From: Acanthaster planci
Lineage: Eukaryota; Echinodermata; Asteroidea; Valvatida; Acanthasteridae
Assembly (NCBI RefSeq): GCF_001949145.1
Contig: NW_019091536.1
Location: 996,060 to 1,056,059 of the forward strand
DNA length: 60,000 nucleotides
Direction of reading: 5' to 3'
Part shown: piece by piece, positions 44,801-55,425 of the stretch
How positions within the stretch are numbered: position 1 is the stretch's first letter
How the letters are laid out: every line of letters starts with the position of its first letter
Notes under the pieces: model-generated
What the model was told of the DNA's origin: nothing
Seen by the model: only the letters and a program-made list of their open reading frames with translations
Databases searched by the model: none
Program-made: the position numbers and the translations under genes

Positions 44801-47613
44801 CTACCCTTACTGCACTCAAAATACTGAGTTGGAATTTTGATGCTTCTTGGACATTAACATCATGGAGCCTTCATGCACAAGTGATGAATGTTTACCAAAA
44901 CAGACGACAGAGTTGAAATGCATGCATTCCATGCTCACATTGACCATGGAGGCAGGAAGACTCAGCCCTATGTAATGTCCGGGGGACCTTGCAATGTTGA
45001 TTCCAATTGTCTCTTGAATGCAGAAAATACAAATATATCATTGGACACATACCCGTGCACGACGTGCTGTGCGTGTGAAAGAGGCATGTTGAATGTGACC
45101 TTAATGTTATTGATTCTACTCATTGTTTACTTGTAGGACCACTCTGTCTCTTTCAGTTCTTGCTTATTCAATCCTTTAGAAATTTGCATTTAACTGACTG
45201 TCTATGAAAATAATTATTACATGTACATGTACAAGTACCTGCATCACTGTACACATTCAAACATTTCAAATCATCTTTGTATGTATTCATTATGTATTTT
45301 TTTAAAATGCCATTCCAGGGTCTGCTTGTACAAACTTTTGGAGAGTTAAGGTACATATACCTTTCCATATGCACATCAACACTTGAGCCAAGCGTTGCGT
45401 ATCCGTCAAACTTGATCCTGAGGCGATTTTGATGGCAGAATGCAACACACACTTGTGTTATGTTAATGGAGTTGACTTTTGTGTCCATGAAAGTGAAACG
45501 GTTTATGCATCATATCCCAGTACACAGCGCACCCCAAAAATATACATGGGAAGGCTCAGTGTACATTTCTTCCAAACATTAGGCCTAGTTAAACGGAGGA
45601 AAAGCACACACATTGTGTGTTAGGATGTGAGACATCCCAGAAAAAACCAAACCCTGAGGAAAGGGGTTAATATGCCCAAACCATGAGATATGATCATAAT
45701 GTATAAGAATCTCCAAAATAGTAGAAGCAGTATTCTTTCTAATGATACCTTGATGGTATCCCTCCTGTCATGCATGACTGAACACCATTTTCTGGGACAT
45801 CCTGTATACATGTATTTGAACAGTACTTTACTGCTGTAGTAGGCAGTATGTTTCATACTGGTACATGTACTGTACAAGTTGGTTTCTTTTGAGCCTGAAT
45901 CACATATATGTACATGTGTACATGTACATGTATGTACAGTTTCTAACCATACATGTACATGTACAAAGGTTAACTTGTAAGGATTTCAAAGGTACAGTAG
46001 TGAGCCTAACATCAGAACATGCATTGGGCAAAAAAAGAAGTCTCCGGTTTCTGGTCAGGGCACGCGTCGCCGTAGACCTGCGCATCCGAAAAATAAAAAA
46101 GTTTTTATTAGGTATAAAATGATTTCCCAAAGCTGCCAAACTTTCGTAATCAACTAGAATCCTGCTACTGTGTACTTTTAACTTGTTTTTGATGGAGTAC
46201 GGTTGAGTAATATGTACAGTAAAGGAGTCCCTGTGTAGTTCTCTAAATTTACATGTAGTCGGGCACTCTTTTTCAGATGATGTCATTTGTTACATTATAC
46301 ATTTACATCTGGGAACCAGACAAATGAGGTGGTCTTACATTTATGTCATTTCCAGAAAAAAAAGTGAGGGCCAGCTCCTGACCAGAAACGGGAGTTTGTT
46401 TTTTTTTCCTTTGGCCTTATGCAATACGGAGTTTGTTTAAATATACACTGTACCAGTACATGTACCGTACACTGTACTATGTGGAAATGGTAAACTTACT
46501 ATGTACATGTACAGTACACTGTACCAGTGCATGTATGTTTGTAGTAATGGTTAACTAACTCCATACATGTACATGTACACTGTACCAGTACATGTGGTAA
46601 TGGTTAACTAACTACATGTAGGTACATGTACAGCACACTGTACCAGTACATGTATGTGGTAATGGTTAACTGCAGTGTAACTACATGTACATACATGTAC
46701 ACTGTACCAGCGCATGTATGTGGTAATGGTTATCTAACTACATACATGTACATGTGTCACGTTTATCATGCATGCATTAATGTTAATAGTACCACGACAT
46801 GGCCAATCCTCAACTGACTCCCTGAACATGACCATATCAATACGTTGTATGTGCAAATACTGTACCAGTTACCAGTACTTTTCTTTTCTAGAAAAATCAT
46901 AAGCACCAATACCGGTACATGCATTTATTGCATTGATACCTGTGCACATTCCAATATTGGATCGCATGGCATTATGCGAGTCTGCAAGATGTGTATATAC
47001 GTATACGTGTACTGTATGGTATGCACTGTGTGTTTGATTTAACCTTAACTCCATGTCAACCTGCATCCTCCCAGGAAAATCCCTGATTATTTCACAGTCT
47101 TCCACTCTGCACGAAACCACAGCAAAGTCATTGCAATTAGCCCCTCAAGCATCAAGCCCCATGTGAGGCTTGGCAAGGCTTTTCCTCCTGAGCCACCCCT
47201 AACAGATTATGGAGAATCTCGGAGGGTCAGCATCGCAGCTAGAAAACCCGACTTTTGAAATGGAGTGCTACTTCAGGGATGTGTCTTTGCAAGCCCTTCT
47301 TACAAAGAAAGAAGTGATCCAGGATAGTGCAAGCAAATTTCCTGTTCCTAATTAATTTCTTTATGTACATTTTCCCTGTCACAGTATTGACAAGGTATCC
47401 AAGGTATCATCTCCTGTCCTCGTCATTCATGGCACTGAGGATGAGGTCATTGACTTCTCCCATGGCTTGGCCATCTACGAGCGCTGCCCCCGCACTGTGG
47501 AACCGCTGTGGGTAGAGGGCGCCGGCCACAACGATGTGGAGCTCTATGGGCAGTACTTGGAACGCCTGAAGCAGTTCATCACTCAGGAACTACCAAACAT
47601 GAGCGTCAGTTAA
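41238..47613 (+). CDS. ABHD17: ABHD17 palmitoyl-protein thioesterase (two-exon gene)
   Basis: Exons 41238-41884 and 47385-47613 join in phase 2 (FP, then AG+T = Ser, then IDK) to give 291 residues, about the length of vertebrate ABHD17B. ABHD17 proteins are membrane-anchored serine hydrolases that remove palmitate from proteins such as Ras and synaptic scaffolds. Visible features: an N-terminal cysteine cluster (C10, C11, C14, C15, C18), which in the family is palmitoylated and tethers the enzyme to membranes; the oxyanion-type [10 protein letters not shown]; the nucleophile Ser170 in YGQSIGT; Asp235 in [10 protein letters not shown]; and His264 in GAGHNDVEL. The triad is complete, so the enzyme should be active. 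Confidence 0.95.
42046..42121. repeat. Short inverted repeat
   Basis: GGGTCCCTAATTTTGCCAC at the left pairs with GTGGCAAAATTACATGTAGG at the right (ending GGACC); an extra ACATGT sits in the right arm. It could be a very small MITE or a hairpin in the intron transcript. Confidence 0.5.
42776..42808. repeat. Perfect hairpin, 14-bp arms
   Basis: TACCGCCCCTAAAA, loop TTTTA, TTTTAGGGGCGGTA. The arms are fully complementary. In the ABHD17 intron; function unknown. Confidence 0.7.
43775..43862. repeat. Inverted repeat with GTTTAAAC in both arms
   Basis: CTAAGGGTGGGACG...CACGTTTAAAC pairs imperfectly with GTTTAAACAGAACCACCCC...TTTTAG. The left arm sequence recurs at 44047-44072 (TAAGGGTGTGACGTTTACAC), directly at the left end of the 44-kb element. 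Confidence 0.5.
44068..44752. mobile_element. 685-bp inverted-repeat element, copy 2
   Basis: The ends are TTTAAAGGTGGTGTACACC and, inverted, ATTTAAAAGTGATGTACACC. A GATGG/CCATC hairpin lies near the middle (44233-44262). Internal sequence matches 9982-10345 and 10945-11160. There is no long open frame, so it is a non-autonomous element in the ABHD17 intron. Confidence 0.6.
45359..45558 (-). mobile_element. Inverted-repeat element (CCTTTCCATATG family)
   Basis: The left end is ACCTTTCCATATGCACATC and the right end, inverted, CCTTCCCATGTATATTTTT. The minus-strand interior AGTCAACTCCATTAACATAA matches the 12-kb copy almost base for base. About 200 bp and uninterrupted. Confidence 0.65.
46042..46394. 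mobile_element. Inverted-repeat element with CTGGTCAGG ends
   Basis: CTCCGGTTTCTGGTCAGG at the left and CTCCCGTTTCTGGTCAGG (minus strand) at the right match at 17 of 18 bases, 353 bp apart. A-rich tracts flank both ends. It has no coding capacity and is probably a MITE. Confidence 0.55.
46447..46757. repeat. Minisatellite, about 60-bp unit, five copies
   Basis: The marker ACTGTACCAGTACATGTA (or close variants) starts at 46447, 46518, 46579, 46637 and 46701. Each is followed by a GTAATGGTTAACTAACTAC-type segment and an ACATGTACATG spacer. Spacing varies from 58 to 71 bp, so copy number is probably polymorphic. Confidence 0.75.
47385..47613 (+). CDS. ABHD17: ABHD17 exon 2: catalytic Asp and His
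   Basis: Encodes the end of Ser216 and residues 217-291, then TAA at 47611-47613. It contains [20 protein letters not shown] (Asp235) and [20 protein letters not shown] (His264), closing with [16 protein letters not shown]. This is near-identical to vertebrate members, showing strong constraint. The acceptor is CCCTGTCACAG. Confidence 0.95.
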
Positions 47614-47863
47614 AGACGCCGCCAACCAGTTCAGTCACGTTTACAAGTGGGAATCCAGTTTTGTGCTTTTGTTGATTGTGATCCTTGCTCAAGATGTTGT
47701 GTCAGTCTTTGGCCACTGGTGGAGACACTGTGGAAATTGACTGTAATGTGTTGCAATTTGTACAAGGTACATGTCTACGCACATTTGTGTTCCTGTTTTT
47801 TTTTTTCCAAGTTGGTGTGGCCACCCCCCCTCCCCCGACAAGCATTTCGTGAAAGGTAATCCG

Positions 47864-48090
47864 CTCCGAACGGAACAAAAGAGGGCGTGTGTTTTTTGGT
47901 ACGCTCCGCATAGGTGCGCCATGAGGCGTGCAAGTATAGGCACATTTGATGCGGAGCACGCTGAGTACGCGTAACTAATTTATTCCGGCTTGAATGGTCT
48001 TTGCATACACGCAGAACGCGTGCAAGAACCCGGTTGTAATAACCTGTCTTTCTTTCGCCGATTGGGGGTGCACATCAGCACGGGGCAGAT
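47864..48090. repeat. Dispersed repeat F, copy 2
   Basis: Same orientation as 40017-40242. The two copies lie on either side of the ABHD17 coding exons, about 7.8 kb apart, so unequal exchange between them could delete or duplicate the whole coding region. Confidence 0.7.
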
Positions 48091-50116
48091 TGCACCAGGT
48101 ACATGTAGCATGTATTGTACCGTACATGTATTCGACTACATCTTGAACAAAGATTACAATAACAGCTTTAGACGTGTGACCTGTATGCAGTTTGTGACCC
48201 TCTGTTCAAAATCCAACACCCCCCCCAGTTTTCAGTTGGTGAAACAAATACAATGTACATGTATGCCCCATACAATTTAAAGCAGCCTTGTGGGGTGGCT
48301 TACAGATACATGTATGGTTGAAGTATTAGCAGCTCCAAATGTGATTCACGGTGACTCATACATGTACTCACTGAGTACCTGTGATACAAGTGTGAAGGCA
48401 TGCAATAATAAAACTACATGTAGTGGGGGTGTAAAGGTATATGCATGGAGGTGTGATATCTTTACATGGTACGTGATCACTGTACATCATCATAATGTAT
48501 ATTTGCTTGATCTTTGATTTCCAAAGTATATGTACTGATAGATACATTTATATGTATCAACCTTTTGCGTGTAACCCCTGATGTCTGGCTTAGGGCTGGT
48601 ATGCTCTCTATGTACATTATGCAAAACCTGAGTAACTTGGAAGCTATCTTCTGCTGTTTCCCTGTGATGCCGAGCATTGCCTAAACAAAACTGGCTGTGT
48701 TCCAGTTTGCTTGAAGTTGAAGCATCCACTTGCCTTTAGTCTACGTTGTACATACGAACGCTTGTACATGGACCTGGTATGATGGACCATCAGTGAAACA
48801 TCTTGATAAAATTACTTTTTTAGGAATAAGCAGACACATTGAGAAACAGGTGTCAGGAGTTCTGTGCATGGAAAGTAACCCTGCAAAATTCCATTTTTGT
48901 TGGTCTTTTTCGCATCATTTCTGAAGTTTCTCATACATGTACATGTCTGCTGCCATAGTACTCCAACACTAAACACTCCCACTTGTAAATGTGTCAAAGA
49001 TCTCAGCAATCCACCTGATAATGTGTAGTAAATATAAGTAGTACCTTGAAGAGATGTTATTTTTCTCATATTATCTGAAAAGGAGAAAACAAATCTATAG
49101 TTGTAGTGTACATACATGTACATGTACTCTGTGCATCAGGTTTGTTTAAATTAAGTGTAGTTGACATAGACTTCCAGATTTATCAGGTGCATGCATGTAC
49201 ATGTATCTCCGTGTACTTTTCGGTGAATGATACATGGACCAAATGCGTTTACTAGTAAGGCAATCACAATGGCAGTTTTTGCATTGTTTGCATGTGATTG
49301 GTTTGACGAGTTTTTTTTTCTTTCATAAACTCAACTTGTCTGCTTGCCTATGGCATGCGTTTCTACAGTCTTTGTGTAAAATCCCCCGTACGTAGGCTTC
49401 AGGAATGTCCTAGTTTTGTGCTGGTTATCTTGAAGCCATGGTTAATTTGGCTCTGAAATGGGATCACGCTCAGTACCTCATCTCCAGCAAAAATTGATGA
49501 GCGTCACTGCCACCAGCTGGTTGAAAGCATAGGGCTGCGGCTTGTGCCCAATGGCATTGTGCAGTGATGCCTGCTGTGCAGTGTTACAATGAGCAGGGCT
49601 GTTGCTTGATCAGCATTCAGCACCTTGCATCATTCACCATCCAATTCATTTGGCACATTGGTGCCAGAAAGCCGCCTAGCATACACTGTACATACATGTA
49701 GCTTCCTTTGAAAATGGCTCTGCAGTCCAGCTGTCTGGTAACATTTTGTTTTTCAGAGACAGCACTTTCATCGTGAAAAGGCTGTCCTCTGGATAATTCA
49801 GTGAAGACCGTTAAAGAAAATGGTGAGGATAGTATCCTCTTGATTGCAGAATCTGTTTTGTGATTATGAAAATTGTACAACCCGTGTCCAGTAGTACCTT
49901 TATTGTAAATAATATCTGGTATGTAAATGTACAATTATTTAAGAATTGTATTCTTGATAGAACTAATTTAGGCAGTTGATATAGTATGTAACAATGTTGA
50001 AAATGAAATGAAAAATTGGACATGATATTTACTTCTTCAGACATGCAACCCATACCGGTACATGAAAATGTACGTTGACATGTCCACCTACTCGTACGTA
50101 CATGTGTGTGCCTACA

Positions 50117-50183
50117 CATTAACCCTAGCCCCCTAGGGTGTATGTAAAATCGTATTAAAATTGGAGGATTTGGGACTGTTAGG
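50117..50183. repeat. 65-bp direct repeat, copy 1
   Basis: ATTAACCCTAGCCCCCTAGG, then GTGTATGTAAAAT and TTGGGACTGTTA. It matches 50708-50775, about 590 bp away, with several substitutions. Confidence 0.6.
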
Positions 50184-50707
50184 GTGTATGATTTCACACT
50201 CCAGCTGTGTAGCCTACACGTGAAAACATTTTAAATCGTTGGACGTAGGCTATGAATATATTATTGAGAAAAAAGTAACAACTTCATCAGACTTGATCGC
50301 TTAATTTCGTACATGTATACCTCTAGTAGGTGTCCACAGTTTAGTTTTGAATTTAGGATTCCACAAACTGTGTACCACTGATGAACTCTTTGCACTATGT
50401 TGTCTTTTTAGAGGTAACAATAAAGTTTGGCAAATTTAATAGACTGAGGTAGTTGTATATTTTGATATCAACAAGCACGTACTTAAAGTTGATCTCGGAC
50501 AAGCAAAATATGTGAAAGTTCACTCCTTTAAATTTTATGTTAACTTTTTAATTGTTTGAGGTTCTGTTTTCCTGGGTTACTTTGGATACTGATTTTACAT
50601 GTACGTGTATTTAGAGCTTGAATATATTGGTGCTTTTTCTTTCATCAGAACAGGTGGCAGTAATTTTTTTTCAATTTAACACCTTAATGAACATAATGCC
50701 ATGTCCT

Positions 50708-50775
50708 GCATTAACCCTAACACCCTAGGGTGTATGTAAAAATCATACTGAAATCGGAAGGTTTTGGACTGTTAC
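50708..50775. repeat. 65-bp direct repeat, copy 2
   Basis: CATTAACCCTAACACCCTAG, then GGTGTATGTAAAA and TTTGGACTGTTAC. It matches 50117-50183. Confidence 0.6.
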
Positions 50776-50966
50776 TATTGGTGCCGCCAAAATTATTTCT
50801 GTTAGAAACAAGCCAAAAAGCAGTATGAGTTCTCTTTGTTATTGGTTTAAAGTTGTTCTTGCCTAACACCCCTTTTAAAACTTGTCTCTTCATCCAATGC
50901 ATGTTCAACTGGGTGTGTTCTACATACCTGTATAAGGCCAAGGATAAAGTATGTGCATGTGTAATA

Positions 50967-51091
50967 CAGGCGATTCACAAAAGGCGAAATCTGTCGGCCC
51001 ATTGCCACTTGAAAAGGGTTGACAGAATTCACGCGTTGTGATTGGCCAACGCGTTGCAAACTCTTGGAGGCGCACTATTGTGAATCGCCTG
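50967..51091. mobile_element. Palindromic TA-flanked MITE, copy 3
   Basis: CAGGCGATTCACAA at the left and GTGAATCGCCTG at the right, with TA on both sides (50965-50966, 51092-51093). The right arm, GATTGGCCAACGCGTTGCAA and CTCTTGGAGGCGCACTATTG, is nearly identical to the copies at 12 and 14.7 kb. The left arm carries an internal deletion, giving 125 bp. Confidence 0.7.
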
Positions 51092-51536
51092 TATTGAATA
51101 CAGTGGTTTAAGAAACCCTGAAATAATGGTAAATTTGGCATGTAATGTTAGGCTTGGTTCTCGCTTTGTGTTCTCATTTCTGTGTGAGCCATGCATCGTA
51201 CATGAGCTCCTGGAATCAACACGGCAGGGATCTAAAATTTTGGCCAGCGTACTTGTCATTTGGTTGCTCTGCCAATGACGCCAAAGTCATTTGGGAATTT
51301 TGGTTTGTTCAATTCCTTATTAAAGCGTAAGACGAAAAAGAAATTCCACGATCATGTGATAGTGTCGTCAGTGTACTTGTATCTTGTTTTCTGTGTGTAA
51401 AAAAAGGAACTGTTTAAAATGTATCTCTTGTTTATTTTGTGCAGAATACTTGAATTATTTGCATGTAGGGCATTGGTTTGTGTGAAAGTAGCTTATCGCC
51501 GTTAAAAAATAATTGTAAAGCTGGTACAAATGTAGA

Positions 51537-51542
51537 AATAAA
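51537..51542 (+). terminator. Candidate distal polyadenylation signal of ABHD17
   Basis: AATAAA with a T/GT-rich downstream element starting about 35 bp later. It implies a 3' UTR of about 3.9 kb. Confidence 0.35.
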
Positions 51543-51560
51543 AGTAATCTATGATATTTC

Positions 51561-54500
51561 AGAATCAATTTGAGGCTGTTCTTCTTTCTGTTGGCCACCT
51601 TGTTGTTTCAAGCATTTTTTGTCATGTTGTGTGTCTAATTTACTAGTGTTACCTTGTTGAGAAGCTCAAAGAGCATTTTTTTAATTGTGTGGTCATCGTT
51701 TTGTTTTTTGTAAGTACTCGTGGGTGATGATAGCAAATGATTTGCTCAACCCCATGCTCGGTTAAAGTCAACGCTGGTTATTTCACTTATTACAAGTCAT
51801 GAAGATATAGGCCTACAAAGTATTTAGTGAAAAACAAAAACATCTTGATAAAATGAGCATCTTGGAACCAAAACTAATAGCAGGGTGTCCTTTAAGTTAA
51901 TATAAATATAAAACCCTAAAATAAACGTCCTTGAGGCATGTTGGAGACTTTGGCCCTTGAATGACAATTGGCAATGGAAGGACTAATTACAACCCATTGG
52001 GTTGCCCATGCAGTCAGTTCACCCGTCAACTTTCAGTTCTAGATGCAACCATTCTTGTGGTTAATCAAGTAGAGCGCCAAAGGATAAACAGAGGAGGAAG
52101 GAACCAGTGGAACAGTAATGTTGCTTGTGCTATGGTTTATCTATTCTCGTGGACATGTGTAAACACTTGCTAACTCAGCACTGCCTTGGAACATCTTTTA
52201 GGCAAATGAGAAATGGCATCGGTGGGAATGCATGAAAATCTTTGGACAGCAACTCAAAGAATTATACAGTCCTGTTCAAATGTTACATTTTGGAAAACAA
52301 ATCGAGGCATCATAAACCGTTTGTTTCAGGCATGGTTCTAGAGTTCTTCTAGGGGTAGGGGAGTGGGGTAGACCCTTCGCACCTGACGTCACCTTGAAAC
52401 TTTCACTACGCTCGTTCACATTGGGAGAAAAAAGAATCTAATGTTTGTTGTGCATAATGACTCTGAAAAATTATCATGGACTGTTCATTTAAATAAAAAA
52501 CTGAAGCATTGCAATTCGGATATATTCTAGCCTTTTTTAAGGGGGGGGAAGCTATAAAAAATTTGGGGGCTACACTCCCCACCATGTACACCTGTGCCTG
52601 GCTTGCTTTTTATGTGGATTCCTGATTAGGTGATATTAGGGTATACTGCACTAAAGAAGTATATGTTATAATGTAATGCTCCAAAGAAGTTTGCAAAATT
52701 ATTTTTTTAATTTCTAGTCCTGAATCGTAAGTGGTTTAAAGGCACTTTTAGAATGGTTATGCAACAAAATTCCGTTCTAGTTGGGTTTCGGAAGTGAATG
52801 TATTGTAGTCTTTGGGTATGGCAGTTGCCCACTTGAAAATGGGCACTTATTTCATGGAAACCTAATGCTAATCTGATCAGGCCCAACGACTTGTCACTTT
52901 TTTGTCACAAGGGTGCAAAGGGCATACATGTACGCCCTTGCCAAGACCTATAAAGCCCTACTAGCTGGATGTGGCTTTTGCTATTCAGTTTGCAGTACAT
53001 CGCTTCACAATGAACTTTGAGATTTGACTAATTTCCTGAGAAGCTTGGTGGTACCCCAGGGGTGATTTTGGGTTGGCTGGCGCCCAACTGTTGAAGTGAA
53101 TGTCAATGCCCTTTTGGTTGCAAAAAAAGTAGAGTTGGGCTCTTATTGAAAAGAATTAAATGTTTGAGTCATAGAGTGACAGAGTTTGTTCAAAGAAAAA
53201 CAAAAGAAGACACGCATTTGTCTTCTGTTTACGATCACTTTTAATGAATTTATCAACGAGACGAGGTACAACAAATGGAAAGACATTCTTGTATAGCTTA
53301 ATTTAAATTTAATAGTTTATAATTGACTTACATTTTATATAATTGACATAACTTATATATTATCATCGTGATTTGGGTAAAATTGTGTCGAGTAAATGGA
53401 ATGTATAGAAGCATAATTTCACAAAGGTTTGACTTTCACAAGAGATTCAGTATTAGACGAAAAATAACACTAGCACACCATATAAAAGATAGCATCAATG
53501 ATGCACGACATAAATACGTACAGCTAAACCATATGTAAACCAGTGTTACAGCTGGTTTGAAACACAACTTGAATGACTCAAGATGTGCTTTGATGCATTC
53601 ACCACGGCTGTATAATATTCAGTAAAACCTTATTCACAGGCGTGGTTAAAAAACACTGAATGCTCATTAGTTCCCCGCGATCCATCATGCAAAACCCTGC
53701 ATGTTCTGTTTTCCTTCCTCCATGATTGGACTGAGACAATCAACACCCACGAGTGGTGTAGTCGTCTGTACTTCTAGTTAATACATGTACATGTAGTTGT
53801 CCGGTTCTGAACCAGTTAGCCAGAGGGTGGTGATTACATTTTCGTCCAACTCAAGTACAATGTACGTAAATTTGGGAAGCAACGAAGATTAAAGGTAAAT
53901 TATGATTATACAGTGGGCCTTCAACATACGAACCAGATATTAAGGGAATTGATTGAAGTAGCAACTTGCTTGTAATTACAAATACAATTTTTAATTATTA
54001 TAACAAAAATAAAATTCCTATTGTCATTGCAAAGCAACTTTCATTGTAATTCACATTCTATTATTCCTTAAATAGCACTGAAATTCTGAAACATTGTGAA
54101 ATTTTAATTTAAATTTTCATTTTAAATTTTAATTTGATTTAAAGAAAAGTACTCATTGCTGTTCACGTAAAGTAGCATTCTAAGTAATTTCACATTCTAT
54201 TCAATCCTATAGATAGTACCGCCATCTTTAAAAATTAAAATACATCTGTGCTTTATGTGTATGTTTATTATACTTTTCTTTCACTGAAACAATGTTGAAC
54301 AAATTCCATTTTGATATATAAAATGGTAAGAAATTATTACATCACTTCAACTCAGCGTCACTGAATGGTAACAAGAAAATACATGTATACATAATCACCT
54401 GAAGAAAAAAGGTAGCAAATATGAAGAAACTTGACCTTTAGTACACCAAGCACACAACACAACATACAGTAGAAGAATGAATCAATCGAAATCAATCCAT

Positions 54501-54751
54501 TGATAACTTTCTCTGCAAGCACTGAACTGCTGCCTCTGAGTTCGAGGCAGTCTTCTGTCGCTACCTGCAAAATTACAAGGGTACACTGACTTTAATGTCA
54601 CTAAACACTACAAGTGCAAATCTGAAGGTTTCTAACATCCTTCATCAGGAGCACTGAGTGAGATTTCTGGCAGAGGATGCAAGAGTGATGCTGACAGGCT
54701 ACCTGGTGATGATTATAAGCACAGATTACTTTTCTGCAACAATGCATTTTT
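51561..54751. other. Intergenic DNA between two convergent genes
   Basis: A+T-rich, with tracts such as AAATTTTAATTTAAATTTTC around 54100-54130. No exon or RNA gene was recognised. Confidence 0.45.
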
Positions 54752-54757
54752 TTTATT
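54752..54757 (-). terminator. Possible polyadenylation signal of the GH3 gene
   Basis: AATAAA on the minus strand, about 375 bp after the GH3 stop codon. It is the first such signal downstream. Confidence 0.3.
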
Positions 54758-55131
54758 ATCAAGGATACTGAGATGGAGGGAAATCTACAAAGCATCCAGC
54801 ACAGGAGTTGAACCAATGATGGCAATAGGCAATATGACTTTTCAAGGCTCTCAATGGCTATTACACAGATGAGTTTTCTCTTATATGACTACATGAATCT
54901 TGCACTTGGATTTTTTTTATCACAAACTGCTGGGAAGTAACACACTTTGAATGATTACATTCCAGAAGTCTGGAGTCCAAAATCCTGAAATGTCCTGAGT
55001 AAATCACACACTTACGGCACTGCTGAAAAATAGGAACTTCAGGGAATGTTTGTATGCAATGAAGCTAAGTTACTATAACTCTTACAAACATTTCCACCTG
55101 TAGTTCATTAGAGAAATCAATAAATATAAAT

Positions 55132-55425
55132 TTACTGTGGACAATGTGAAAGAGGGGTCACAGGACCTTCGACCGTGAATGTTGTGTTGAGCACACTGGA
55201 GCCAACTTGCCTCTTCTGGCCAGGTTGCTGACCACCGGCGAACAAAATAAACACCCCCGGCTCCAGCACCAGTTCGTCCGTGAACACTGCCCTCACGCGG
55301 GCTGGCACTCTCAGAAGAGCTGTCACCGTATTTTTCACTGTGGTCTTGAAGCGGTTGAAAGCAGCTAACTGGATATTGGGCGTGGGAACGGATGCATTGT
55401 GCCACTTGATGTAGACTTGAACCGT
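55132..55425 (-). CDS. GH3 terminal exon G
   Basis: TVQVYIKWHNASVPTPNIQL, then LAAFNRF, LVLEPGVFILFAGGQQPGQK and a C-terminal PLSHCPQ before the stop at 55132. This completes the fibronectin-III-like domain. The acceptor is TTTCTTTCTTCTAG. Confidence 0.9.
   Translation of the reverse strand, partial: TVQVYIKWHNASVPTPNIQLAAFNRFKTTVKNTVTALLRVPARVRAVFTDELVLEPGVFILFAGGQQPGQKRQVGSSVLNTTFTVEGPVTPLSHCPQ

Larger units (their letters stand above)
41885..47384 (+). other. ABHD17 intron, 5.5 kb, repeat-laden
   Basis: A GTTGGT donor and a TTTTCCCTGTCACAG acceptor. It carries a 76-bp inverted repeat (42046-42121), a perfect hairpin (42776-42808), an 88-bp inverted repeat (43775-43862), a 685-bp element (44068-44752), a CCTTTCCATATG-family element (45359-45558), a 350-bp inverted-repeat element (46042-46394), a minisatellite (46447-46757), and many ACATGTACATG tracts. 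Confidence 0.85.
47614..51560 (+). other. Possible long 3' UTR of ABHD17 and downstream DNA
   Basis: No other gene was seen. The region has a repeat F copy, many ACATGTAC tracts, a 65-bp direct repeat and a MITE copy. AATAAA occurs at 48407-48412, 50419-50424 and 51537-51542. The last is followed by T/GT-rich sequence (about 51570-51610), making it the best cleavage candidate. Which signal is used cannot be told from sequence. Confidence 0.35.
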
